Origin: Stenocarpella maydis
Taxonomy: Eukaryota; Ascomycota; Sordariomycetes; Diaporthales; Diaporthaceae
Reading direction: 5' to 3'
Assembly (NCBI GenBank): GCA_002270565.1
Contig: NQMI01000050.1
Span: 221,680 to 285,679 of the forward strand
DNA length: 64,000 nt
A program made the position numbers and the translations under genes. Position 1 is the first letter of the stretch. Each line of letters opens with the position of its first letter. Below the pieces are notes generated by a model, which saw only the letters and a list, made by a program, of their open reading frames with translations, was not told the DNA's origin and did not search any database. This document shows, piece by piece, positions 1 to 12,279 of this stretch.

Positions 1-1252
1 ATTGCCAGACCGGGTGGGGGATTATCACCGTCACGCCCACGACGTGCCGTAAGACTGCGGCTGCTGTTGCGACGGCCGCATAAGCGCTGGGCTTCTTCTG
101 GCCAGGGGAAGGGGCGGTGGTGTTGACGAAGAAAACAAGGCCCAATGAGTCTGACTGGATTGACATCAGTAACCTGGGTGGATTGGTAAGACGAGGACCG
201 TCGGTGGTGTATCTGTCAGAATCTCCGCAGAGCATCGCGAAAGAAGAATGGGTGAGGAGAAATTCACGGTGCCGTGTCTGCGTGACGGAGGAGCAACCTC
301 GCAGATGCCAGGATACCTAGGAATTCGAAGCAAGAATCGAACGAGGAAGCAGTAAGAGAAAGCCCCGCATCCCGAGGTCTCATAGGTACGTAATCAGAAT
401 TGACGTGTCCGTCGGGGATGCGAACACGTCCATTCCTGGGATAAAATGCTGTGACCTGTGATATCTATTACTTCAGCAGGTGGGCCCCGGGGCCTCACAG
501 CGCAGCTCCAGGCCAATCAGTGAGAAGGCGTGTGCCCAAAGGGGAAGTAGCAGGGGGCCCTTACTAAAGTCATTCAGGAGCTGGCTCCCCGCCCCTCCCT
601 CTGCCCCTCGGCTTAGCCAGCTGTGCATCCAAATGCCCTCACCATCAACAACAGCCTGCACTTCCACCCCAGCGACCAGCCTGCTCTCGTCTCTGCGCGA
701 CGCCAATCGACATGTCGCATCTTGCCCAAGCTGCAGCTCAACAAGTCGGCACGGCACTCGGCCTGCCTTGGCCCGGAAATCCTCTCGCTGGGATGCTCAA
801 CCCTGGGGCCCTTCCGTGATGACCTGGTGGCTGACGGAGCATGAACACAGCCATTGGATCGAGCATCCATCCGTCTCCCATTGACAGCTCTCGGTACGAA
901 GCACCATTCCGTCAGCTCAGCCCCTCGCGACGATCTGGATACTGATGCTCTAAAGAGACCTACACGCTGCCTCCCCGTCGACTCCGTCGCGATCGTGGAG
1001 CCTGTCCGCTGCCCTGGCCGTTGCCCCCGTCCGACCACTGCCCTCCATGCTGTGCGACCCGACTGCGGATGACAACATAAACCAGAAAATGGCGACCGAC
1101 GCATAACACAGACGGTGGCATCCTCGGCCGTCTGCACTGTCGTCGGCATCCCGGGAGGCTCCCCCACTGCGAACTGAGCGAGTCGGCACGTTGTCCCGCC
1201 CACACAAGGCCCGGCGGCGGACCCTCCCCCAACCAACTGGTGTCCAACAGGC
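1..1252. other. Intergenic, no gene supported
   Basis: Several overlapping open frames occur on both strands, but they conflict with each other, have no recognisable domain and show no splice pattern that would join them. I see no RNA gene before the tRNA-like locus at 1253. Confidence 0.5.
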
Positions 1253-1403
1253 GCCCGGCTAGCTCAATCGGTAGAGCGTGAGACTCGTTAGTTGACTCTA
1301 ACCATACCACTTGAAACCCACCATTGCTAACAGCTTGAGCAGTTACACGTTGTCACGACTCTGATGAATCTCAAGGTTGTGGGTTCGACCCCCACGTCGG
1401 GCT
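1253..1403 (+). tRNA. tRNA-Lys-like gene, interrupted in the anticodon loop
   Basis: The 5' half (1253-1286) and 3' half (1369-1403) together form a complete cloverleaf. The acceptor GCCCGGC pairs with GTCGGGC, the D-stem is GCTC/GAGC, the anticodon stem TGAGA/TCTCA, and the T-arm GTGGG-TTCGACC-CCCAC. Apart from the loop this resembles fungal tRNA-Lys(CTT) as I remember it. About 82 bases (1287-1368) sit inside the anticodon loop. If they are an intron after position 37, the loop reads CTCGTT and the anticodon would be CGT, which does not fit a lysine body. A run of seven T (1428-1434) is a plausible Pol III terminator. It may be a gene with an unusual intron or a tRNA pseudogene split by an insertion. 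Confidence 0.55.
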
Positions 1404-3446
1404 CAATTCCCGGCGGTTATCGCCTTCTTTTTTTGCCCTTTTGGGAGACCCTGTCGGCTTCAATCTATGAACTAGAACTGCGCAATTCAGGATGCCGTGT
1501 CTTGCTTATGAATTCGTTGCGGTTTACTGTTCTTCCAAAGCTATAAAAAGGCTAGCTCCACTGTTCAATGCTTACTACTAGAAGAGCCGGTACAGTACCA
1601 CAACACACTAAGATTCCTCCGTGACCACACTCCTGCTGCCCTCATTGATTGGGATACTGAACATTTACGTAGCGCTGATACCGTTACTGCAACACTTATG
1701 TACATGGCATACTCGAGCGGCCAATCTACTGCCAATGCAACGAAAGGGAACTATCCTTAAATTATGCCTTGATTGTCTGAAAGAAAGTGAAAGGAATGGA
1801 AAGGCTAGCAAACTTTGACAAGCATCCCGGGCCCTTCTTGGTCGATCATCGTTCCTGGGACGGAAGCCACACCGACCCTCTCCACAAGGCGGGCACGCCT
1901 CAAATACGAGTCCTTTGGTGCTTCAACAACCAGCACGTAGTGTTGTGTATCTGCAGCAGACCCGGCTCTTTTACTCCTGCCCCATCACGATACACGGGAG
2001 TTCACAGGCGGCTGATGTAATGTTCTAGTTTCGGGTCGGTATGGGTCGGGGGTGAAATCCTCTCGCCAAGGCACTGAGATGATGGCTGCTGCCCGCCTGG
2101 TCTGCCTCGTCTTCCGCTGTCGGCGAGAGAAAAGTTTCCTTCAGCTGCCACCCCGTCTCGCCAAACGGTATTCCCATGTAGTCAATCCCACCGTCGTACG
2201 CCATGCAGGGCCATGACGGTACTATCATCTCAAGCACCGCTGGGAACTCTATGCGCCGCAGCGCGGGCACCTCGGCACCATGTCGCCACAACAGAGTACA
2301 CCCCAACAGGCTGCCACCGTCGTTGAGCACACCGTACGCTCCTTATATCCCAACGCTAAGAATAAGCCGTCTCTCCAGCCCTGTGATAGCGATGGGGCGG
2401 TCAGTGACCGTCAGTGAGGATTGACAAAGCCATGCGCGAGTAACGTCTGTAAAGTTCCCGCCACGCGTGAATCCTTTCGACGCGGGAAGTAAATGCCAGT
2501 TTCTCGAGAAACCTGGGGTCGGCGAGGATGGATGCGGAAAGGTTTCTGGTTTTGGTCAAGGTCTCGCACCGTATGCCATAACCGCACTCCAAGTATGTCT
2601 GCCTCTCGGCAAAGTAAGTATATGGTGCGGCGTGGCAGCGCCCGCTCCTGGAGCGTCTAGGCCCGCGTGTTCAGATGGCTCCCCAGGACATCTTGACTGA
2701 AGTCGTCGATAAAGCTGCAGACCGAGAACTTTGGATGCCCATTATCCTTGTAGGTTATACATTTGCGCTCCGGCTGTGGCTGTAGAAACCCATCGAACTG
2801 GCCATGAGCGCGACTCGCCGCCAATACGCAATACGCAGAGCCAAATATCTCTTGACTCGGGCGGATGACAGTTGAAGGTACTGTACCACCTAGCTTTCCC
2901 CAAATCCCCCAGCTTTAGGGTGCCTAAAGAGAAATAATTCTATTCCCCAAATCTTAGGATATTTTCGGGTCCTGTGATATCGACACGGCGAATGCTCACG
3001 TGGCTCGTTCAAAGCCTCGGCCATCCCTCGGAGTTGTTTAACCACACTTTGGGCAAGGTTGGCCGAGAGGCTGGGGGTTCCTATTCTTACACCAAGTTGA
3101 ATCACAAAGGTTTCCGCCGTCTACCAGCCCACCCAACATGAGCACTGAGATAGTGGCCCTTGTCTTGTCGGAACGCGGTAATGTACGTGACGTTATGTGG
3201 GTAATTCATGGAACGGGCTTTCTCCTAGATGTGGATCTCATGCTGCCAGTCCTTTAAAAATTTCTTTGTCCCCGTCTTTGTCGTAAGCGTCGTTGATGCT
3301 TCCTCCAAAGTGTTTTAGGGCGGCACTTGCCTCGGGCGTCATGCACTTTCCGAAATGCTAAAGGAAATTTATTTTTGCTGATAACTAACTCTATGAGTCT
3401 AAGACTGTTTATGATAACAAAATTCACGGAAACAGTGCAACGTTTC
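1404..3446. other. Intergenic, no gene supported
   Basis: After the T-run terminator of the tRNA-like locus, about 2 kb holds only short open frames with no family resemblance. The right end is the 3' flank of the CorA-like gene. Confidence 0.5.
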
Positions 3447-5461
3447 TCACGCAAGCTTCTCTATATCCCGTGACTCCATCGAAGGTTTGCCTCTCACCCA
3501 GCACCGGACGACGCTCATTGCGGGCTCGTAGAAGTAATACCACCCTATAGCCACTAGAAAAGTTATAATTGTCAGTGGTATTGTGACCTCGAACCACCTC
3601 TCGAGCGCCAGGCCGGAATACGACGTGTAGTAGTCTTCTGTTGGCCCATCCCCGTCTCGTTGGTACTTGACAACATCAGTACTGAAAAATGTCTGTGAGG
3701 CCAATGCCCGTTAGTTTCCGGCTTTCGAGGGCCTTGATTGTTATCGAGTCGCACTTACTGATGAGAACGTTGCCGGCAGATAGATTAGGGTGAGTACGGC
3801 AATCACTCTCATGATTTTTGCCTCCTTTTGCTGCTGGAGGGTCAATTTCTCGACGCGGTCCGTAGCTCGGGCTTGGAAGTGCTGTTGGATCTAGTCTACC
3901 AGTCAATCTCATGTCCATTGCATGATGTTTGTCAAAGAAAGTCGCTTACGAGGCTTTTCCTGTCGGCGGTTATCTTTGCCAGGGTGGCGGCCCTGTCAGA
4001 GAACATTTCTGTGTCATAGATGAAGTCACGGACTTGAATATTGAAGTCGGCAATAGCTCGCTTGCAATTGCTATCGGTCCGGAGCTCAAAATCATCGTTC
4101 TTGGCGAGGCTCTCGTAGAATGAGTTGAGAGACTCAAGGACTTTGGCATTGGCGTCGAGGGTCATGACGGCTTTATTTATCTTGTCCTCCAGCATCTGGA
4201 CGTACGTCAAGTCGAATGTGGTGGGATCATAGTTCTCATCGATGAGCGCTGTCTTGGTCTAGTGGTTTTCGGCTTCTATTAGTAGCGGCTCCATGACGCG
4301 GGACTACGAGGTATAAAGTTTCAGGAAAGGAATTATTATGGCTAACCTTCTTCTCCAACATTTGCTCAAGCCACCGGATATATCCCCTCCAGTCCTCGCT
4401 CGCATACTGAGCCAGCATCAGGTGGATCGAGAGACTTGCAGCGAAACTATCCGCAGCCGTGCTGTAATTGCGATCAGTAGGTCTGGATTGAAGTTCGATT
4501 TCGTCTTCACTGCTATTGGCCTGCCTGGCCCCCGGTAGTCTCCTTTCGGTCTGTCCTGTGAGCTTTTGCACTCTCTTTTGCAGATAGTCTCGGGCAGAAG
4601 TGATAATCCAGAGGCTAGTGCCCTCACTCATGTCGAACTGATGGTGAAAAACAGCCTGACGAACAGACCAGTCCCATGCCTCCATGACGGCCGGCCGTGA
4701 TGTCCTCTCCTTACTTTTATTCGTTACAGACTTCAAATTATAGCTGAGCTGGAATCCACGCCCGGACAAGGCGAGATGGGGCAGGTTCAAACCGCATGTT
4801 GCTGGAGAGAGCCTGATGGATTCGCGGAAGCTGCTGAAGCGAAGATCAGAGACATCTTCGTCATCATGTCTCTTCTTGCTGAAAGCGGATACGAAGTCTA
4901 TATAGCTTGGCATCACTTGGAAATATGTGAAGAGTCTTTCGGCGTGGCAGAGGGACACGTCGAGTTTCGCCTGCCCGCTTTCCGCCTGCAAGAAGCTACA
5001 CAATCATCAGTACATTTTCAGCCGCCTATTCGTTACACTAGCAAACAATTTATGTTATGGGATGTGCTGTGAAGACTTCTGGATTTCTGTCTTACATAAA
5101 TTTGCAGCGTATATCATTTGGGACTGTCGAGCCGTCTTCTTTTGGTGTTACAAGCCACGATGCGAATTCATCGTCGCCCGCAAGTTGCCTGACACCTTCT
5201 ATAAAAGGGGTAAGCATGCTATTTGAACGCTCTGAGGGTGCAACTATAATTACCAGAATGCATTGGATTCTCGGCTTTCTTCAGCTCTAGAATTTTCACC
5301 TTGCTCTTCTTGTAGAAGAGATCAGGAGCGCTTTCCTTGAGCAGAATGCGGTGGGCGATGAGGCTCCCATTGTTGGAGACGTAGTGTGATAGATTCAGTG
5401 GGTACTTCGTGTAGTCTCGACAAGACGCGTTGAACTTCTCTATGGACATTGAGACGGACAT
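3447..5461 (-). CDS. CorA-like transporter-domain protein, multi-exon, possibly damaged
   Basis: This is a fungal CorA-like membrane protein of the group found in Pezizomycotina, distantly related to Mg2+ channels. Exons read on the minus strand are 5461-5254, 5218-5096, 4995-4347, 4258-3950, 3890-3759 and 3692-3447. The last five join in phase with GT...AG introns. The N-terminal part carries family-like stretches (DYTKYPLNL near the start, RCKFIFLQAES across the 5096/4995 junction, HQV-type FTYFQVMPSYIDFV). The C-terminus has a coiled coil (EKLTLQQQKEAKIM) and two membrane helices, IAVLTLIYLPATFSS and ITFLVAIGWYYF. The GMN motif of true CorA channels is not visible. The first join is a problem: the only good GT/AG pair (donor 5253, acceptor 5219) gives a 35-base intron that shifts the frame. 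Either a small intron is misplaced or the gene carries a frameshift. Transport function is inferred from family only. Confidence 0.72.
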
Positions 5462-6355
5462 GATAATAGTATTTGTATGCTCGGTAACGAGTAAGGTGGG
5501 GACAATGTAGCTTGCACCGAAGGTGATATAAACACAGATATTCGTTGCGGATGACTTTGCGGCTCTGTATAAAGGTAGCCACTCGGTTCAAAACGAAGTT
5601 CTTTTGGGAGATGGCTCATTTTGTCCTGCCTGGAAGGGCGTACTAGAAGCTGCAGGCTGCCTGCAGGGCTCACTTGAGCACTGCCAATCAGCCCAGGTTT
5701 GGCCTGTAGTACGCGCCGTGTCAGCTGGGATTGGTAGCGCCATGCTGACTTGGAAGGCTATGGCGAGGCCTGTGGGATGACCTGCAATGTATGACAAATT
5801 TTCAGCTTTTCCTTGGGGGGGGGGGTTGTGGGAAGTGGATTAATTGGCCGGCTTGACAGATAAGCCGCGTGAACATGCCCAAGAATGGGCTGTGGGAAGC
5901 ACGGTCACACTGTGCGGCGGGCAGTGTTGGGGTCCATATCCAATCTGGCTGAATAGTTCCAGAGAAATAGGAATTCGTGCACTAAGCAGGAGCATTCTGA
6001 GAAGGTCTAAGCCTGCCACTGAAGCACGAACGCCACGTCCATAGATCTCTTGGATGATGAACAGGAGCGGATTTCAATAGGGTATACGCCATATTGATTA
6101 CACAACCAAGCACCAGCTCGTCTACTCCAAACCGAGTCCCTTGCGCAAGAGCTCCTTGGGCAAGTATCCCAGGGCCAAGCCGTTGGACATCGAGCTGTAA
6201 ATTCAATCTCTGTCTGGATGATAGTCCCACCGAAGCTTGTATATATCCTCTTTTTCATCATTAGTCAAGAGTCGTGGTATTCTGAATACGTAACGATCGT
6301 CACAGGTGTCCTGTGAATCAAAATCAGTACTGGTGCCTTCTGGACCTGGCGTGAT
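5462..6355. other. Intergenic, no gene supported
   Basis: This is the upstream side of the CorA-like gene and the downstream side of the hypothetical gene at 6356. It includes a G10 run near 5815-5825. No coding or RNA feature can be supported. Confidence 0.4.
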
Positions 6356-6892
6356 TTACAGAAATGCCGGGTGCATTGGAAGACCAACAGCTTCTTCACC
6401 AAACTGACACCCTGGAAACGTTTCATTGAGCCACTGCCTCAAGCTTTCCCACGTCAGGTTGTATGTAGGGTAGGACTCGCGAATGGCCTTTATCCTCCCT
6501 GCTCGCTTTTTGGCGTTTCTCTCTAGATTCTGAGCTGCGAAGCTCCTGAAGGTGGACCGGCTGGCCGCTGTCGAATTTGTTGGAGTACGGCGCTGTGTTG
6601 GCACTGCACCAGGGCCAGCCGTCGTGGCGGGAACGTGCTGGTTTGAGGGCGTAGCAAAGGGGCCGTGGGCCTCAATCGTCGCAGGGTTTGGGGACTCGGT
6701 GCTTGCTTCTGATACGCGAGAGCTTTGCTGGCCTGCATCACCTGGAGATGGGCCCTGGTGGGTCGCTAGAGGGCCTGCAGCTGCAGCAGAAGAGGTCGAG
6801 TTGTTCACCGCAGACAGGCCTGACAGGCTGCGAATAGGGGGGTCTCGGCTCAGGAGCCGACGAACGTATCTTCGCAAGTCGATCATCGCCAC
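6356..6892 (-). CDS. Hypothetical Ser/Ala/Pro/Thr-rich protein
   Basis: This is an uninterrupted frame of 178 codons beginning at ATG 6892. I do not recognise the family. Residues 25-110 are rich in Ser, Ala, Thr and Pro and look disordered. The last 60 residues are different in character, with a basic helix (QNLERNAKKRAGRIKA) followed by an aromatic segment (YPTYNLTWESLRQWL), which could be a small folded domain. No signal peptide or membrane helix is seen, and no neighbour suggests a job. It could be a chance frame, but length and composition make it the best candidate in this stretch. Confidence 0.42.
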   Translation of the reverse strand: MAMIDLRRYVRRLLSRDPPIRSLSGLSAVNNSTSSAAAAGPLATHQGPSPGDAGQQSSRVSEASTESPNPATIEAHGPFATPSNQHVPATTAGPGAVPTQRRTPTNSTAASRSTFRSFAAQNLERNAKKRAGRIKAIRESYPTYNLTWESLRQWLNETFPGCQFGEEAVGLPMHPAFL

Positions 6893-8524
6893 GTATTTCC
6901 AAGCTTAACCCTGAGATAGCGAGTTTTGTTATTATAGGAAGGTTTCCTCGTTCGTCGGGGGCAACAACGTCTTTAATCGAGCAAGATGTGTGTCAATTTA
7001 GGGTGGCAGGATGTGAGCAGAGATGCACCGCCGATAGATTTGTGTCTGCAGAATAGTTTGCACAGCCTCCATGACCTCTGACCGGGAGTTGATTTGGCAA
7101 CTCGTATGTATAATTTCTATGCTCTCTTCTAGTGGAAAGAAGGCCGCCAGACGGGCCTTGTGGTGGCTGAATAAGAGCCAGTCCTGCACTACCACCTCCA
7201 CCGCTTCTCATTCTGATGGCCCGGAAGGCGGCTCAGCATTTGCTGCGCCTGCTTGCAGCTATAGAGACCGCTCTCCTTCCCCACCTCCCAGTGGGAGATG
7301 CATGTGGTATTGCTCCTGATTACAGCCAAGATGATTGCCTAATTGACTCAGTAGCGAAAGACTATCCATTGTGGCATTTCTCATCACGGAATAATGTCGG
7401 TATACCTACATATCCCCCGGGTTACTGACTGGCTTATCTCTCGCCAATCTGATGGCAAACCATACGGGATCTCTAACACTATTCCAACCTCAGCCGGACC
7501 TTTGTCCCAGCGCGCCTGATCCACGTCAGTGGGCCCGCGACAAACTTCCGGCCCGGTCCGTAAATAGTACGCCCAAACAAGCATTATCCATCCGAACTTC
7601 CAATTGAGCTATCGTTATTGTCATTTTGGCCGATATATATCCTAAATATGTCGACATTTCCGAGGTCTTTACAAACGTTGTGGCCCGGACCTGTCCCTCG
7701 AAGCTGAGGCTTAGCCCAGAAATATTTGTTTCTAAGGCTGCCGGCGTCCGACCTGGGGAGAGATCATCCGCCCCAGTCGCCATAAGTTTATGTTCGTTTT
7801 AGCGGATAAGCCATTGAACTTTGATGCCACAAGGTTATGGCAATGTTTTGGGAACAGCGCAGCGCTTCACACGGCAAGTAAATAATCATACTATAAACAC
7901 ATGGGCAGATACCCGGAAAGAAAAACGTGTGCCCGAGGACCGCATCCAAACTCGTGTTGACGCCTGTCAGAGCCTGGAACGTACCTGGACACTTTACACT
8001 TGTGCCATGCTGACCAGTCTTCTGGTCTGTCTCGTCACCTTCCCCACTCTTCGAAACCAACCAGCCAATCTCCCACACCCAAGCTTCCCATATGCGCTTG
8101 ATGCCACTGTGTTTCACGGCCTTAAGCGCTGAAGCTGACTGACGTTCTGGGAGTTCTCACACTGTGCCCCGCTTCCTCGTGCGATTCTCGAGGTGACACT
8201 GCTCGAGATCTACATAAGCAGGGCCAGGCTCAACTAGGTCTAACTAGGGCAGAACGCAGTGTCGGGACCCCCTCTTCAGGGTCTAGCTCTCGGAGTACGA
8301 AGCCTTGTCCACATGACTTGAATCTACAAACTTGGTCTTATTTCCTTCGGTTTCCTCCTCTTTGCATCTGGAAGCTCTCAGAGCACACCGGAAGAAGCAT
8401 CCCGCTCTTCTAAAAGCCGACGATTGAGCCGCGTCCAAGCACGGAAGCTATCATTTCACGCGTCTGCCGAAGCGTTAACTGGGATCGACGAGCCGAGGAC
8501 CTGTGACCACGCCTCAATGGTGCT
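6893..8524. other. Intergenic, no gene supported
   Basis: Minus-strand frames between 7384 and 8117 are short and unrecognised. A two-exon hypothetical cannot be excluded. The right part is the promoter side of the kinase/vWA gene. Confidence 0.35.
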
Positions 8525-11500
8525 ATGAATGGTGCTATGGCGCGTACGGCAGCGGTCATGGATCCTGGGCAATATGAACCGGACTCCCTAGAAGATTTCA
8601 ATCGCGAACTCGAGGCAGCACAACGAGAGTCGATCATCGACGGCCGCCGATTCGTACTAGCCAGCCGAATCAAAAAGTGGCTACGAGCTCCACATGCGAC
8701 ATCCGCCAGCAGCACCAACGCTAGACGCATCCTCGAAGCCTTGTACGGACATAATCATGACAGGCATGAAGAGATTGACGTTCTTTTGGAACATATGGCG
8801 AAAGAAAACGACTACTGTTGGTTGCGGGTATTCGCCATCCTCTTACAGATGGTCTACAATGACGAGAACATGGGCAAATACATCTATACGCTAGTATTCA
8901 AGCAACAGATCTTGGACAAATCTATAGGACGTCTCACTGAGAGTGAATTGGAGTTTGCATTCAACGAAGCAGGCTTTGATGAGGCAAGCTCCAAAACGCT
9001 TGCCAGCCAGTTCACGACTTTGCAGTGGGAGCTCTGCACACGGGAATCACTCCATACTCTGGGGCGCTCCTTCGTCCACGGCAGCAAAATGATCATACCC
9101 GTGACCAAAAAAGTCTTGCTGAAAGAGGGAGGAACGGGGAAGCTATACATAGTCGAGGTTCCAACAGAGTGTATTCCGCAGGCTTTGGCGAGCGAGATCG
9201 AAGGGAGACAATATACCAGATACAACGACGATGGAACTAAAGGAGAGGTGAGTGAACTGTGGCCTTCAGTCAATCGCTCCTTTTATTAACTCGAGATCAT
9301 GGGAAAGGTTCGGCAATTCGCCTTGAAAGTTCTGGACCAGCGAGAACCTTACGAAGATGAACGAAAAGCCTATCAAAACCTCCGACAGGAAGACGGGATT
9401 ATTCGATGCCTTGGAAGCTGGGTGCTGAGGTTGGACAGACCCGAAAAGACCTCCAAATTCGGGGAGGAATACTATCTCCTTCTTGAATACGGGGCGTATG
9501 ATCTGAGCGAATTCTTTTCCCTCTATCCATCACCAAGTACGACGGAGGAGATTCTGCGGTTCTGGGAAGCACTTAGTCACCTCCTCACCGCACTGGAGAA
9601 GATCCACAGCTGCATAACTCCAGTTGCTAAGCAACTCTTGCTTGGGTAAGTTGGGGACATGTCCAATATCGGCTCGAGCAGTCATGCTAACTACATGACC
9701 TTAGATGGCATTGTGACATCAAACCAGCCAATATCATATACTGCAATAACGGTGAGAGGAAAGGGTGGAAGATAGCAGATCCCGGCTTTGCCACATTTAA
9801 AGCGAAAGACCACCCAGACGTCAGTGTGCGGGAAGGGCTGCAGGTCACCCAAGTAAAGGGAGGGACAACTGCCTATGGTGAGTAGATATGCTACGTGTGC
9901 TAGAATTACTTTTGCTCACGACTTTGCAGGAGGGCCGGAATGCTCAGATGGCGACCACTCTCCCGTTTCTCAGCGCTTTGACATATGGTCTCTAGGTTGT
10001 GTTTTCTCCGAAGCTGCGACTTGGATTGCACTCGGTCATCGAGGAATCAAGCTCTTCCAACTCGTAAGGAAGTCAGGCCAGCTGGAGGACAATCACAATG
10101 CCCCCAGCCGAGGCAACATTGAGACCGCAAGTCTAGCAAGTGACGTCGATGGCATTTCATTGATGGGTATCCAGGGCCTGGATCGATTTCACGACGGAAC
10201 CAATATGTCCTTCGCAGTCAGGCACTGGCACGAACACGTCAGACAAGCACTTCGCCACTGTGATCCTGTGACAGACAAGATCCTTGAGATCGTGGAGAGA
10301 AAAATGCTGCAATCTGACCCCAAGAATAGAGCGTCCGCCCTTGAGGTAGCTCAGAGGGTGCATTCCTGCCTCAAGGACGCACGAGTAGAAGTGGAGAAGA
10401 CGGGGCTTTACACGATCCCCAGCTACTTCAAGGTTGCCATCAATCAGGAGCAGCAACAAGAGTCACAAATTATACAAGACCGAATGGCTCAGGAAGGATC
10501 AGAAGAATGGAGATACAAGTACAGATCAAGAGCTTTCATCGAGGCAACGAAGGAACCACTCCTAGGGGACAGCCGGCTAGAGGAACATGAACTGTCTTCC
10601 CGACCTTTCCCCAGTGTGCCCACGAATCTGCGAACGGGGAACTTAAAACGATCCACCACATCCATCACCCGATACGGACGCTATTTCACAAGTAACTTCC
10701 ACGAGCCGGCTGCCATTCGCACTCAGAAGGAGAGCTCGCAACCGTCATCTAATCTCGTGTACGCCGACTACATGCAGGCTAGGAGGCTACTGGAATTGGC
10801 AGGCTGGAAATCGGGCACACTGGAAATCCCACATAACTGTGAGTGCGACGAAGAATCCACCAAGTCACCGCAAAACGCCCGACCGCGCACATATTCTATC
10901 TCTGTGTCGCGCTCACTGCGTTCTCCACAAGGTTCAACACAACCTCCACCATCAAAGTCAAACAGAAGGCCTGGGTCGCTTATAATGAGGAAGCTCACGG
11001 GCACATTTTCAAAGTCGAAGCCCGCAAGCTATCCAAGTTCATCAGCGCTTTCGCCAGTGGATTCCGTCCTACCATTGGCAGGACAAGACTCAACGGCATC
11101 ACAGCAGACACGAGTCGGTATGAGAGATCGCGAGGGTTCCGAACCGTCGACTCATCGCTATGAGAAGTTTGATATGTATTTCAAAGGGAGAGACATCGTA
11201 AATTCCCACCCGCTCTGAAAATATCGATAGTGAATAAGCTAACCAGGTTGCATGCAGGCCTTCTTGATCGATAATGCGCCGAGTATGGATTCTCATTGGA
11301 TATACGCTAAGGATCTTGTCGCTGTTCTTGTCGCGTTTCTTTATGAGCAGGACGATGATGGCATGGACCTTTATTTCACGTCGTCCAAACAGCTGGTTGG
11401 CACCTTCCACGAGCCGAAACAGTTCGTCGAGCAGATGAACAACCACCGGCCAGACCAGCGAACTCAGCACAGGGCAATCGCTGCGGTAAACAACTCACAT

Positions 11501-12279
11501 ACCGATTTTCACCCTCCAGACAAGATCCCGCGGGCCGCCACTGCTTCCACAGCATCATCCAGCGAGCCAAACGAGAACATGTCCGAAGTTCTCGATGGGA
11601 TCCTGGAGAATTGGTCCAACAACTTTAGGGAGAACGGGAAGAAACTGACCCTGATCATCCTCACGGATGGAGTGTGGCCTGGTGTCGAGAATAAGTCAAC
11701 CGTGGCGCACGGGATCATCCACGCCCTCGAGAAGGCCCAATACAAGAAGATGCTAAAGAAGCAGCTCGACGAGCGGGGCCTGAGCATCCAATTTGTGAGG
11801 TTCGGCAACGACGAGGCGGCCATCGAAGCACTCGAGCAAATGGACAATAACCTAAGAGGCTCTGGCGATCAGATGTTACCGTGAGTCACTCTAACGGGTT
11901 GCCAAGAGCTGCCATCCTTTCGTCGACTGCTTCTTGCATAGTAGTGCTAATAGATAAACATCCTAGTGATATAATCGACCATGAACCGGCTTTCGGCAAC
12001 ATTTACAAGATGATCCTGGGCAGTCTCGACTCTAATTATGATGACACACAGACTTCAGTCGGAGATGGCGATGACGACCGTCAGGGTACCACGCTGCGCG
12101 ATACAGATGACCGCGCCGACCAAAGAGCTGTCCTTGAGGAGTCAGCTTCAAGGGGCTCTATGTCGTATGGTAGTACTGTAGGGACGACAGTTGCTGGGTC
12201 TGGGGCGAGATTTGACCGGCCGAGACAGGCTCACACCATACAAGTGGGACACTTGTCGAGGCAAAGTCAGCCCCGTTGA
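8525..12279 (+). CDS. Protein kinase-like / vWA-like fusion protein
   Basis: Six exons (8525-9247, 9296-9645, 9705-9877, 9930-11197, 11258-11880, 11967-12279) join in frame to give 1149 residues, all with GT...AG introns of 47-86 bases. Residues 1-200 are helical and unrecognised. A Ser/Thr kinase-like domain follows at about 200-520, with the ATP lysine in FALKVL (K252), the catalytic loop HCDIKPANI (D362) and the APE-like GTTAYGGPE before DIWSLGCVFSEAA. The metal-binding DFG motif reads DPG (residues 383-385). A disordered Ser/Arg-rich linker leads to a vWA-like domain (about 839-1050) beginning AFLIDNAPSM and containing LIILTDGVW. Its MIDAS motif DxSxS reads DNAPS, so one coordinating Ser is Ala. 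The C-terminus is acidic then Ser/Gly-rich. Kinase-vWA architectures occur in filamentous fungi; substrate and pathway are unknown. The two altered motifs suggest reduced or no catalysis. Confidence 0.85.

Noticed and set aside
613..1310. Overlapping minus-strand frames up to 207 codons
   Set aside because: GC-rich chance frames; three frames overlap, no domain, no start context or splice pattern favours one.
7384..8117. Possible two-exon minus-strand gene
   Set aside because: Frames are short and unrecognised and I could not join them with convincing splice sites in phase.
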